This document shows, piece by piece, positions 1 to 6,261 of a stretch of 6,271 nt of DNA (the stretch's first letter is position 1; each line of letters begins with the position of its first letter). The translations under genes and the position numbers were made by a program. The stretch covers positions 1-6,271 of the forward strand of contig DJPO01000022.1 of assembly GCA_002437405.1 (NCBI GenBank). The letters run 5' to 3'. This stretch comes from Opitutia bacterium UBA6410. Lineage in GTDB: Bacteria > Verrucomicrobiota > Verrucomicrobiia > Opitutales > Intestinicryptomonadaceae. Under the pieces are notes generated by a model that had not been told where the DNA came from, did not search any database, and saw nothing but the letters and a program-made list of their open reading frames with translations.

Positions 1-14
1 TTTTGCACTAGAAT

Positions 15-60
15 AAAAAAAGCAAAGGATTCGGAAAAAACAACCGAATCCTTTGTTTTT
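15..60. terminator. Bidirectional intrinsic terminator
   Basis: A perfect 12-bp stem (23-34 pairing with 44-55) encloses a 9-base A-rich loop. On the plus strand it is followed by five T (56-60). On the minus strand the stem is followed by seven T (complement of A15-21). The A and T tracts can also pair and extend the stem. This is the classic form of a terminator working in both directions, so it probably ends the minus-strand unit that stops at 160 and also a plus-strand gene lying left of the window. The call rests on sequence pairing only. Confidence 0.85.
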
Positions 61-67
61 GGGGATA

Positions 68-92
68 GGCGAAATTGGCAAAGCCAATCGCC
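68..92. repeat. Short intergenic hairpin (left cluster, 1 of 3)
   Basis: GGCG (68-71) pairs with CGCC (89-92), and ATTGGC (74-79) pairs with GCCAAT (83-88) around the loop AAA. Two unpaired A (72-73) form a bulge. There is no T tract after it, so it is not an obvious terminator. The word ATTGGC recurs in the hairpin at 6235-6261, which suggests a shared repeat family. Confidence 0.55.
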
Positions 93-93
93 G

Positions 94-115
94 AAAGGGG
101 CTACGCCCCTTTTTT
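94..115 (+). terminator. GC-rich hairpin with T run (left cluster, 2 of 3)
   Basis: AAAGGGGC (94-101) pairs perfectly with GCCCCTTT (105-112) around the 3-base loop TAC. Six T (110-115) begin within the stem and run past it, giving a terminator-like shape on the plus strand. On the minus strand the stem is followed by CGG, so it would be weak for the gene that actually ends nearby. It may be a member of the palindromic repeat family seen at the right end, since both contain GGCTACGCC, and not a dedicated terminator. Confidence 0.45.
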
Positions 116-126
116 AATAGTCTTCC

Positions 127-147
127 GAAGCGAGCAACGCGAGCTTC
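127..147. repeat. Short hairpin with tandem G-A mismatches (left cluster, 3 of 3)
   Basis: GAAGC (127-131) pairs with GCTTC (143-147). Inside, GA (132-133) faces GA (141-142), a tandem G-A mismatch that is often stable in RNA, and GC pairs with GC around the loop AAC. The hexamer GCGAGC also occurs twice as a direct repeat (130-135 and 139-144). The element lies 12 bases beyond the stop codon of the minus-strand nuclease gene, so it would be transcribed in that gene's 3' untranslated region. Confidence 0.4.
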
Positions 148-159
148 TGTCTATTTCTC

Positions 160-1515
160 TCACAGATTTACAGTCTCCGATGGCTCGGGAATTATTACTT
201 GCGTCTTCGGCGAACGATCGAGTATTTCGTACATAAACCATTCCCTCGATTCCATGCTTCCGTGCGTCAATACTACGTTCCTCGGGTCTTTCTCCAATAT
301 GAACTTCAGAATTTCTTCCCTGTCCGCGTGCGATGTCAGGTCAAACTTGTCTACCCTGCAATTCACCGTTCCAACATAGAACAAGTCGCGAAACGCAAAC
401 GAATCCCCGTTTGCCGTGTGCAGCAATTTGTACGCGGGCGTGTCCGTGTCCGCATAACCTACGAAAAATATCGCATTCGCGCGGTTTTCGAGCATCGCCG
501 CCGCCGCCAAATAGCTTGGTGTGTTGCGAACCATCATTCCGCTTCCCAAAACATATATGCCTTTTGTGTCGAAATCCTTGCCCGCTACTATCTCGCCGCG
601 CAGCGGTTTTACGCCCTCCATATATTGTTTTCCGAACGAAAACATATTCGAGCGTTTCGCGCCCCTTATAAAATACTCCGCGATGTCCAACCCCAGACCG
701 CCCGCAAAAATCGGGGTGTCGGCGGCTATCCGCCCCAGCCTTTTCGCCTTGTATAAAATATATAAAATCTCCTGCATTCTGCCCAACGCAAACGCGGGAA
801 TCAACACACTGCCGCCGTCGCGCAGAACTCGGGCTGTCGAGGAGACGAACCGCTCGACTTCCGTGTCGTACGTCGTGCCCTCGGGGCGGCTGTACGAGCC
901 TCTGGTCGTCTCGACTACGAGGGTGTCGACTTTCCCTTCTGGGGGAATCGCGCCTTTCAGAATCCCCGACGAGTGGAACGAAATGTCGCCCGTGAAAAGG
1001 ATTTTCTGCTTTTTGTACTCGAACATTACACTCGCCGCCCCGGGGATATGCCCCGCGGGATAGAACGAGATGTCGACATTTTCGCCGCCGATGTCGTATC
1101 TACGCGTGTGCATGTACGGCATTGACGTTGTGCGCGAACGCAGCTCGTCGATGGCGGAATAGTCGAAGAGCGGATATTCTTTTATCCCGAACTCCTCGCG
1201 CTGCTTCGCCATTACCGTACGCGAGTTGCGCAGCATTCTGAAGAGCAGCTCGTAGCTGTCGTCGGCGATGAGAATGTGCGCCGAATGCTGGTTGCGGGCG
1301 ACAACCGGAAGCGCGCCGCAGTGGTCGAGGTGCGTGTGGGTGATTGCGATGAAATCGAGCGTTTCGGGCGCGACTTTCGACAGATTCGGCAGAGCGGGCA
1401 ACCCCATTTGTTTAGGGTGAAGACCGCAGTCAACGAGCGCGCGGAACGGGCCGAACTCGATTAGGTGTCCGCTCGAGCCGACGTCGATTTCGGTATTTAG
1501 GTCGGTGTAAATCAT
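160..1515 (-). CDS. Metallo-beta-lactamase fold beta-CASP RNase (CPSF-73-like)
   Basis: A 451-residue protein of the metallo-beta-lactamase superfamily with a beta-CASP insert, the group containing CPSF-73, archaeal CPSF homologues and bacterial RNase J-like enzymes. Members hydrolyse RNA (a few act on DNA) with two zinc ions, in the cytoplasm. The metal motifs are all present: Asp29, HTHLDH (60-65), His156 in PAGHIPGA and Asp177 in FTGDIS. The beta-CASP motifs are also present: acidic Glu202 in VETTRG, His396 in TSHAD and His418 in LTHG. Typical core blocks include GGSVLIPAFALGR (234-246). There is no KH or C-terminal extension, so it is the compact single-unit type. The ATG at 1515 lies three bases after the upstream SMP-30 stop codon. 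The nearest Shine-Dalgarno-like GGGAG is about 15 bases away, so translation may be coupled to the upstream gene. The fold and an intact active site are firm. The RNA target, and whether it is endo- or exonucleolytic, cannot be read from the sequence. Confidence 0.92.
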   Translation of the reverse strand: MIYTDLNTEIDVGSSGHLIEFGPFRALVDCGLHPKQMGLPALPNLSKVAPETLDFIAITHTHLDHCGALPVVARNQHSAHILIADDSYELLFRMLRNSRTVMAKQREEFGIKEYPLFDYSAIDELRSRTTSMPYMHTRRYDIGGENVDISFYPAGHIPGAASVMFEYKKQKILFTGDISFHSSGILKGAIPPEGKVDTLVVETTRGSYSRPEGTTYDTEVERFVSSTARVLRDGGSVLIPAFALGRMQEILYILYKAKRLGRIAADTPIFAGGLGLDIAEYFIRGAKRSNMFSFGKQYMEGVKPLRGEIVAGKDFDTKGIYVLGSGMMVRNTPSYLAAAAMLENRANAIFFVGYADTDTPAYKLLHTANGDSFAFRDLFYVGTVNCRVDKFDLTSHADREEILKFILEKDPRNVVLTHGSMESREWFMYEILDRSPKTQVIIPEPSETVNL

Positions 1516-1518
1516 CTG

Positions 1519-2535
1519 CTATTTCGCGAGCTCCCGCAGTCTTTGAATATCGACGATGTACGCGCCTTTCGGGCCGACGATGAAGAGCGATTTTTCCGCG
1601 CCGGCGTCGGTTATAATGCAGCAGTTGGCGACTTGGTTTTCGATTTTCAAAAGTCCCCTGTGCTTGAGGTCGGGGGAGAAGAGGTGGACGCCGCCGTTGC
1701 CCGTCGCGTAAATCCAGCCGTCTTTGCCGATAGCCATTCCGTCGGGAGCTCCGCGCACTTTGCCCTTCCACTTTTTCAGGGAGCAAAAGACTTTTTTGGA
1801 AAGGATTTTTGTTTTCGATTCGTCGAGCTCGTAGACAAACCAGCATTGCTCGCCGTTGCCGCTTTGCGAAACGTACATATACTTTTCGTCGGGCGAGAAG
1901 TCGATGCCGTTGGGCTGCGGGAGCGAGCCGTCAATCAACACGGTTTTGCCGTCGGGGGTGATTTTGTAGATTCCGCTAAAATCGAGCTCGTCGGCGGGGC
2001 GCGGCGGGCGGCGTTTGTGCCAGAATCCGGGGTCGGTGAAGAAAACCGAGCCGTCTTTTAATATACAAAGGTCGTTTGTGTTGTTGAGCTTTTTGCCCTG
2101 ATAGTTGTCGGACAAAACTTCGACCTCGAAACGCTTTTCGTCGATGCGCGCGATTCTCCTGTGCCCCTGCTGGCAGAAGACGAGATTTTCCTTGGCGTCG
2201 AGCGCGATGGCGTTGGGTCCGAAGTCGATGGACGGGTCGAGCTCGCCCTTCGCGCCCGTGAAGCCCGCGGGGCGCATAAACGGGGTGAATCCGTCCTTTT
2301 CGGTCCACCTGTAAATCATATTCTTGGGCTGGTCGGAGAAGAAAACCTCGCCCGTCGAGGGGCGGAAGAGCGCGCCTTCGCCGAAGCCGATGTCGCGCTT
2401 TAGGACTTTCACCAAGTCGCCTTCGCCCTCCGCGCCCAGAATTTTCACTTCGTCGGGTGCGGGCGCAAAAGGCTCGTCGGGAAACGCGCAAGTTGCGGCA
2501 AATGCCGCGCATACAAAAAATGCAAATTTCTTCAT
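1519..2535 (-). CDS. SMP-30/gluconolactonase-like secreted beta-propeller
   Basis: A 338-residue protein of the SMP-30/gluconolactonase/LRE-like family: six-bladed propellers that bind one divalent metal and usually hydrolyse sugar lactones or other esters. From the ATG at 2535, residues 1-20 form a signal peptide (MKK, then a hydrophobic Phe/Ala/Val stretch), so it is probably exported. Likely metal-site residues are Glu53 in GFGEGALF, Asn154 in NNTND and Asp265 in GAPDGMAIG. Asn209 in PQPNGIDFSPDEKYMYV marks a typical blade. An in-frame GTG at 2550 would add five residues (MEYRV) and has GGGG six bases upstream. I prefer the ATG because it gives a compact signal peptide, but the start is not settled. 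It is the first gene of the unit with the beta-CASP nuclease. The family is certain, but the substrate is unknown and many relatives do not act on gluconolactone. Confidence 0.88.
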   Translation of the reverse strand: MKKFAFFVCAAFAATCAFPDEPFAPAPDEVKILGAEGEGDLVKVLKRDIGFGEGALFRPSTGEVFFSDQPKNMIYRWTEKDGFTPFMRPAGFTGAKGELDPSIDFGPNAIALDAKENLVFCQQGHRRIARIDEKRFEVEVLSDNYQGKKLNNTNDLCILKDGSVFFTDPGFWHKRRPPRPADELDFSGIYKITPDGKTVLIDGSLPQPNGIDFSPDEKYMYVSQSGNGEQCWFVYELDESKTKILSKKVFCSLKKWKGKVRGAPDGMAIGKDGWIYATGNGGVHLFSPDLKHRGLLKIENQVANCCIITDAGAEKSLFIVGPKGAYIVDIQRLRELAK

Positions 2536-2541
2536 AACCCG

Positions 2542-2578
2542 ATATTCCACCGAAGTCCCCGTTTTGTCAACGATTCTA
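2542..2578 (-). promoter_or_regulatory. Candidate promoter(s) of the SMP-30/beta-CASP unit
   Basis: On the minus strand there is a perfect -35 word TTGACA (2570-2565), followed after 17 bases by a poor -10 GAATAT (2547-2542, three of six matches). Using it would give an almost leaderless transcript for the ATG at 2535. A better -10 word, TAGAAT (2578-2573, five of six), lies just upstream but lacks a good -35. The two boxes do not form one ideal promoter, so the exact start is uncertain. Confidence 0.35.
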
Positions 2579-2596
2579 TGCCGCCCGCGCCCGAAA

Positions 2597-2632
2597 TTTT
2601 TTTGAAAAAAAGTGAAAAAAAACGTGGAAAAA
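2597..2632. promoter_or_regulatory. Phased A-tracts, probable curved DNA / UP element
   Basis: A T7 run (2597-2603) is followed by A7 (2605-2611), A8 (2615-2622) and A5 (2628-2632). The centres of the three A runs are about 10.5 and 11.5 bases apart, close to one helical turn, an arrangement known to bend DNA. The block ends four bases before the candidate plus-strand -35 box, where an UP element would contact the RNA polymerase alpha subunit. It also separates the two divergent promoters and could bind nucleoid proteins. Confidence 0.5.
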
Positions 2633-2635
2633 TCT

Positions 2636-2665
2636 TTGAGTTAGGTTTCTATAAGCGTATATAAA
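2636..2665 (+). promoter_or_regulatory. Candidate sigma-70-type promoter of the carboxykinase gene
   Basis: TTGAGT (2636-2641) is a -35 candidate with four of six consensus bases. After 18 bases comes the -10 candidate TATAAA (2660-2665); the overlapping TATATA (2658-2663) gives a 16-base spacer. Transcription would begin near 2672 and leave a leader of about 60 bases. Its position directly downstream of the A-tracts supports the call. Sigma-factor preference of this organism is unknown. Confidence 0.5.
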
Positions 2666-2675
2666 ATGATATTGG

Positions 2676-2692
2676 CCGCCGCGCGGAGGCGG
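2676..2692 (+). promoter_or_regulatory. GC hairpin in the carboxykinase leader
   Basis: CCGCC (2676-2680) pairs with GGCGG (2688-2692) around a 7-base loop. An alternative fold uses the self-complementary CCGCGCGG (2679-2686). It would lie near the 5' end of the predicted transcript, well upstream of the ribosome binding site, so it might stabilise the mRNA. There is no terminator-like T run and no recognised riboswitch. Chance is possible in such GC-rich sequence. Confidence 0.3.
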
Positions 2693-2715
2693 ACAAAACG
2701 AAACTTTCCACACAT

Positions 2716-2724
2716 AAAAAGGAG
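2716..2724 (+). promoter_or_regulatory. Strong ribosome binding site of the carboxykinase gene
   Basis: AAAAAGGAG ends six bases before the ATG at 2731. It is a near-ideal Shine-Dalgarno sequence in an A-rich, unstructured context. It fixes the start codon and suggests efficient translation, in contrast to the two minus-strand genes, which lack a comparable site. Confidence 0.85.
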
Positions 2725-2730
2725 TCCGCA

Positions 2731-5700
2731 ATGGATTACAAATCGGCACTTGGAATCAACCCCCACACTGGGGCAAACGAACCCGGCGGCAAGCCGCTTT
2801 TCGAGTACGTCAATATGAGGTTGGCGGCGGCGGGGCTTCCCGTTTTCGGCTGCGAAAACGACTACCCGATTGTCGAGCTCGCCAAGCCCCTGCTCGAGAA
2901 CTACCGCGAATTTTCGACCCACTCGACGAAAAACTTCTGCCCCGCGGACTCGCGCATTATGGACTTTTTGAAAGCCTATCTCGCCGACACCCTCGGAGAG
3001 CGCGAGAGCGTGCCCGAGCTTCCGCACAAGACTTTCGTGCTCGACAGATTCGGCACCGCGCGAATGCTCTCCCTTCCGCCGGATTGCGACTCCCACAAGA
3101 GCGCGCTCGTATCCTCCTACCGCGTGCGTCAGGGGATTTTGAACAACCCGTACAACGACAGGCGCACAACTGCTGGGGTCTTCCACGTCGCCGAGGGCGG
3201 ATTGCCCGTGCCCGCCGACAAGAAGTCCGTCCCCAAGGCGGTCTTCAAAAACCTTTGGGCGCGCGTGTTCGACGCCCCCGAGGAAATGCTCGAGCTTCCC
3301 TTTACATCGACCCAAAAGCAGAAGGCGAAAACGTGGGTTTCGCTCTATCTGCGCCCGACGGTCTGCCCCGCAGTCCCCAACGGCGACGGCGAAAAGACTA
3401 TGGAAATCCGCTTTTTCGCCCCCGGGTCGCTCGTATGCAATCTCGACTTCGTCGAAAGCATTTTCGGCAACGCGGGCAATCCGTTCTTGGCGAAAAACGA
3501 TTCCGCGATGTACTTCGAATCGTGGACGGGGCACACGGGCTGCATAGTGCTCGCGCCGCATTTGACTTCGCTTAAAAAGAAGGATTTGGGGCTGCCCAAT
3601 ATCGCCGACGCAACCGAACGCCAAAAGCGCGACGGAATGTGCTGGACGGACGAGTCCGAGCTCTACAACGACGGCAAACCCTTTAAAATCACAGCCCGCG
3701 ACGCCCGCGGCGTAATCGTCACCATAATCGCCGACAACTACTTCGGCTACTCCAAAAAGGAAATCAAGACGCAAATCAGCTACTCCGCCAACCTCTACGG
3801 GCAATGCGAAGAGGAACACTCGGGTGGCGCGCTGGCGTTCTCGAGCCGCGACCTCGGCGACGACTTCTACTCGACCTCCTACGCGCCGAACAACAAAAGC
3901 TCGTTCTCGAAGCTCGTCGAAATTCTCGGCGATACGATTGAAGTCCACCCCGACGGCTGGGCGCGCGACAAAAACTACCGCGACATCATCTACGTTCCCG
4001 AAAACGCCTACTATTCGCTCAAAACGCAAACCGTAACGTGGACGAAAGACGGTCAGGAAAAGTCGATAAAACTTATGCCCGCGACGACCTACATCTCGCC
4101 CGCAGGCTATAAGGTCGAAATGCTCCGCCCGCACGAAAGCCGCCGCTGGAGACTCGTCGGGACGACCGAAGAGGGCGTCTACTGCCACAAGCCCGCAACC
4201 GTTTCGGGCGGCGGCAAGAGCGAAATCTCCAAGGACATCTCCGACGCCATTATCCACGGGCCCTCGATGATTGCCGACTTCAAAAGCGACATCGAATTCG
4301 TCGCCGAAATCATCAACAAAAACTACGGCCACCGCTACCGCGACCCGAACTCGCCCAACAACAAGGGCGCGCTCAGCCGCCCGATTCTCGACGCCCGCCG
4401 CACTATGGGGTCGGTCGTAAAACTCCTGACGCCCTCGGACGAATATTCGGACGAATACAACAAGTGGCTCGCGTCAATTCCCTTCTATATCAGGGAATTC
4501 GTCCTGACCGTAAAACGCCACTACCGCCCCGAATGGGGAGACAACTGGCAGGACAAATTCTCGGTCGATACGATTAACGGAACGGGCGGAAATACGCTCA
4601 AATACAAGAATTCGCCCGTGCTGACCTCGTATCTGCGAATCGGATTCACCGAAGACGGCTCGTGGCGCACGTTCAGTCTGCGCAAGGACTTCGCCCCCTC
4701 CATAAAACTCCAAATGGAGGACGACATCACGACTTCCGTCGTAGTCCCCGAAAACGCCGTCGAGCACCTGCCCGAAAATCTCGCGGGCAGAAACGCGTCC
4801 GTGAAATTTACGAACAACTGCGAATACCGACTCTTCCAGCGCCCCGACGAAGCCGTCGTGCGCGGATACGACAAGCGCGCGGAATCGGATATGTCGCAAA
4901 AGAATATGTTCTTCTCGAACTACGAGCCGCTCGACCGCGAGCAGGTTCGCGAAATGGTAGACGACGTCCTGCGCTTCGACAGATTCACCGCCCCGATGCG
5001 CAAAAATCTCGAAGACTTTTTGCAGGAATCCAAGCCCGAATACGTTGTAAGCTCGGCAAACCCGCGCCTAATCGACGGCAAGCCCAGCAAAAACGTGCGA
5101 TACCTCCAAAACCGCGACGACATCGTAAACCGCCGCAAGTACTATATCAGCGACACGGGCTCGAGACTCGCGCGCGGCATTGCGATCGGCAAGGCAGTCC
5201 CGCACCCTGTAAACGCAGTGATTTCCGGACGCCGCAACAACCCCGCTTCCGAGGGAATAAGGGCGTTGGCGGTTCACGGACCCTTGCACTACCTCGAACT
5301 GCCCGAGCTGTTTATGGAATACATCGCCTCGATGACGGGCAAGTCGCCGTCAACGGTGGGCGCGGGGCTCGAAGGCGCAATGACAAAAGGCCCGTTCAAC
5401 GCGCTCTGCGCGGTAAGCGACCTCAACGCCGCGCTGGTATCGTTCGCGCTGACCCGCTACGACGGGTGGCTTAGCAGTGCGGGGTATCTGGGCGTAAAAT
5501 ACCGCGTAGACCACGACATCAGCCTGCTGATTCCCGAAATCTGGGCGAGAATGAGGAGCTACGAGCTCGACGTTCAAAACCTAATCAAGCAGGGAATGCT
5601 CGAAAGGTGCAAAGATTTTGAATACGACGGTAAAAAAGTGCTGGCGTCGCGCTTGGGTTGGCGCATTACGGAGGAATTCGTAATCCGCTACTTCGGCAGG

Positions 5701-6180
5701 GTATTTTCGAATCCCGCGTCGATATTCACAGCCGATATGCTGCGCCCCGAATTGCAGGATATGGCGTCGTTTGCGGAGGGCATGGACAATATGGTCGGAG
5801 CGCACCGCAGAGCTGCCGAAATGTATTTCGAGGACGGTTCGATAGAGGGCGCGTGCCCGCCGCTAAAGGCGTTGCTCTACATTATGCGCGACGGCTCGTA
5901 CGAGGGCAAGACGCTCGACGACCCCGAAATCCGCGAAATGTTCACAAGGGAAAGCATTTTGAAATCGGAATGGTACGCGGAGCGACTGATTACGCGCCAG
6001 CAAATAGAATTGAATGCGTTGCAAAACACAATCCGCAGGCTTTCGCAGCAGGAACCGAAAGACGGGGACACGGCGGCGAAGTTGGCGGAGTTGCAGGCAA
6101 GGCTGAAGACCGTAAAGGGCATCAACTATTTGAAGTCGCTGTCTGGAACGCTGGGAGCCGACCAGATTTTCGGAGAATAA
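2731..6180 (+). CDS. Diphosphate (PPi)-type phosphoenolpyruvate carboxykinase
   Basis: A 1149-residue cytoplasmic-looking protein with no signal peptide or membrane segment. I recognise it from memory as the large family first left as hypothetical and later shown, in Entamoeba and Propionibacterium, to be PPi-dependent PEP carboxykinase (EC 4.1.1.38): PEP + CO2 + Pi to oxaloacetate + PPi, reversible. The length fits these enzymes (about 1100-1150 residues), roughly twice ATP or GTP PEPCK. Blocks I associate with the family are ATERQKRDGMCW (about 293-304), DNYFGYSKKEIKTQIS (335-350), CEEEHSGGALAF (359-370), CHKPATVSGGGKSEIS (485-500), NNPASEGIRALAVHGPLHY (836-854) and TGKSPSTVGAGLEGAMTKGP (869-888). 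SGGGKSEIS resembles the ATP-PEPCK loop SGTGKTTLS, a possible phosphate site (inference). Residues 1084-1127 are charged, helical and perhaps coiled-coil. The gene appears to be transcribed alone from its own promoter. It probably serves anaplerotic or fermentative PEP carboxylation linked to PPi; direction in vivo is unknown. Confidence 0.78.
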   Translation: MDYKSALGINPHTGANEPGGKPLFEYVNMRLAAAGLPVFGCENDYPIVELAKPLLENYREFSTHSTKNFCPADSRIMDFLKAYLADTLGERESVPELPHKTFVLDRFGTARMLSLPPDCDSHKSALVSSYRVRQGILNNPYNDRRTTAGVFHVAEGGLPVPADKKSVPKAVFKNLWARVFDAPEEMLELPFTSTQKQKAKTWVSLYLRPTVCPAVPNGDGEKTMEIRFFAPGSLVCNLDFVESIFGNAGNPFLAKNDSAMYFESWTGHTGCIVLAPHLTSLKKKDLGLPNIADATERQKRDGMCWTDESELYNDGKPFKITARDARGVIVTIIADNYFGYSKKEIKTQISYSANLYGQCEEEHSGGALAFSSRDLGDDFYSTSYAPNNKSSFSKLVEILGDTIEVHPDGWARDKNYRDIIYVPENAYYSLKTQTVTWTKDGQEKSIKLMPATTYISPAGYKVEMLRPHESRRWRLVGTTEEGVYCHKPATVSGGGKSEISKDISDAIIHGPSMIADFKSDIEFVAEIINKNYGHRYRDPNSPNNKGALSRPILDARRTMGSVVKLLTPSDEYSDEYNKWLASIPFYIREFVLTVKRHYRPEWGDNWQDKFSVDTINGTGGNTLKYKNSPVLTSYLRIGFTEDGSWRTFSLRKDFAPSIKLQMEDDITTSVVVPENAVEHLPENLAGRNASVKFTNNCEYRLFQRPDEAVVRGYDKRAESDMSQKNMFFSNYEPLDREQVREMVDDVLRFDRFTAPMRKNLEDFLQESKPEYVVSSANPRLIDGKPSKNVRYLQNRDDIVNRRKYYISDTGSRLARGIAIGKAVPHPVNAVISGRRNNPASEGIRALAVHGPLHYLELPELFMEYIASMTGKSPSTVGAGLEGAMTKGPFNALCAVSDLNAALVSFALTRYDGWLSSAGYLGVKYRVDHDISLLIPEIWARMRSYELDVQNLIKQGMLERCKDFEYDGKKVLASRLGWRITEEFVIRYFGRVFSNPASIFTADMLRPELQDMASFAEGMDNMVGAHRRAAEMYFEDGSIEGACPPLKALLYIMRDGSYEGKTLDDPEIREMFTRESILKSEWYAERLITRQQIELNALQNTIRRLSQQEPKDGDTAAKLAELQARLKTVKGINYLKSLSGTLGADQIFGE

Positions 6181-6181
6181 C

Positions 6182-6203
6182 ACAGCGCGGCAAGCCGCGC
6201 TGT
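6182..6203. repeat. Intergenic hairpin (right cluster, 1 of 3)
   Basis: ACAGCGCGG (6182-6190) pairs perfectly with CCGCGCTGT (6195-6203) around the loop CAAG. It starts two bases after the carboxykinase stop codon. The following bases (CTATAATAAAA) are AT-rich but not a T run, so it is a poor intrinsic terminator. It could still protect the mRNA 3' end. Confidence 0.6.
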
Positions 6204-6215
6204 CTATAATAAAAC

Positions 6216-6232
6216 AGGGGGTCTTGCCCCCT
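6216..6232. repeat. Intergenic hairpin (right cluster, 2 of 3)
   Basis: AGGGGG (6216-6221) pairs with CCCCCT (6227-6232) around the loop TCTTG. No T run follows on the plus strand. On the minus strand the stem is followed by GTTTTATT, so it could act as a terminator for a minus-strand gene entering from the right, which would need sequence beyond the window to test. Confidence 0.55.
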
Positions 6233-6234
6233 AC

Positions 6235-6261
6235 GGCGGGATTGGCTACGCCACTCCCGCC
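6235..6261. repeat. Intergenic hairpin (right cluster, 3 of 3)
   Basis: GGCGGGA (6235-6241) pairs with TCCCGCC (6255-6261). After one T-C mismatch, TGGC (6243-6246) pairs with GCCA (6250-6253) around the loop TAC. The TAC loop and the word GGCTACGCC are the same as in the hairpin at 94-115. The spacing and style match the left cluster, so this looks like a member of a dispersed palindromic family. Confidence 0.6.

Noticed and set aside
68..147. A CRISPR-like array or a tRNA/small RNA gene at the left end.
   Set aside because: The hairpins differ in sequence and length, there are no equal spacers, and no cloverleaf or recognisable RNA family can be drawn.
53..379. A 108-codon plus-strand frame starting in the left terminator.
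   Set aside because: It starts within the T tract of the terminator, lacks a ribosome binding site, and overlaps the end of the intact beta-CASP gene on the other strand.
1519..2535. A lipoprotein signal in the SMP-30 protein because of a Cys near the signal peptide end (AATCAFP).
   Set aside because: The residues before the Cys do not fit the usual lipobox, which needs Leu or a similar residue at -3, so an ordinary signal peptide is more likely.
2594..2622. A possible terminator formed by the T7 and A7/A8 runs between the divergent genes.
   Set aside because: The stem would be only A-T pairs with almost no loop between the first two runs, so it would be unstable; the phased A-tract reading fits better.
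2641..4332. A 563-codon open frame on the minus strand opposite the N-terminal half of the carboxykinase gene.
   Set aside because: Its translation is low-complexity, rich in Val, Arg, Gly and Phe, with no recognisable motif. Such antisense frames arise from GC-rich third positions in the real gene opposite, which is well supported by motifs and a ribosome binding site.
4662..5474. A 270-codon plus-strand frame within the carboxykinase gene.
   Set aside because: It is very rich in Arg, Pro and Ala, as expected for an out-of-frame reading of GC-rich coding sequence, and overlaps a conserved part of the real protein.
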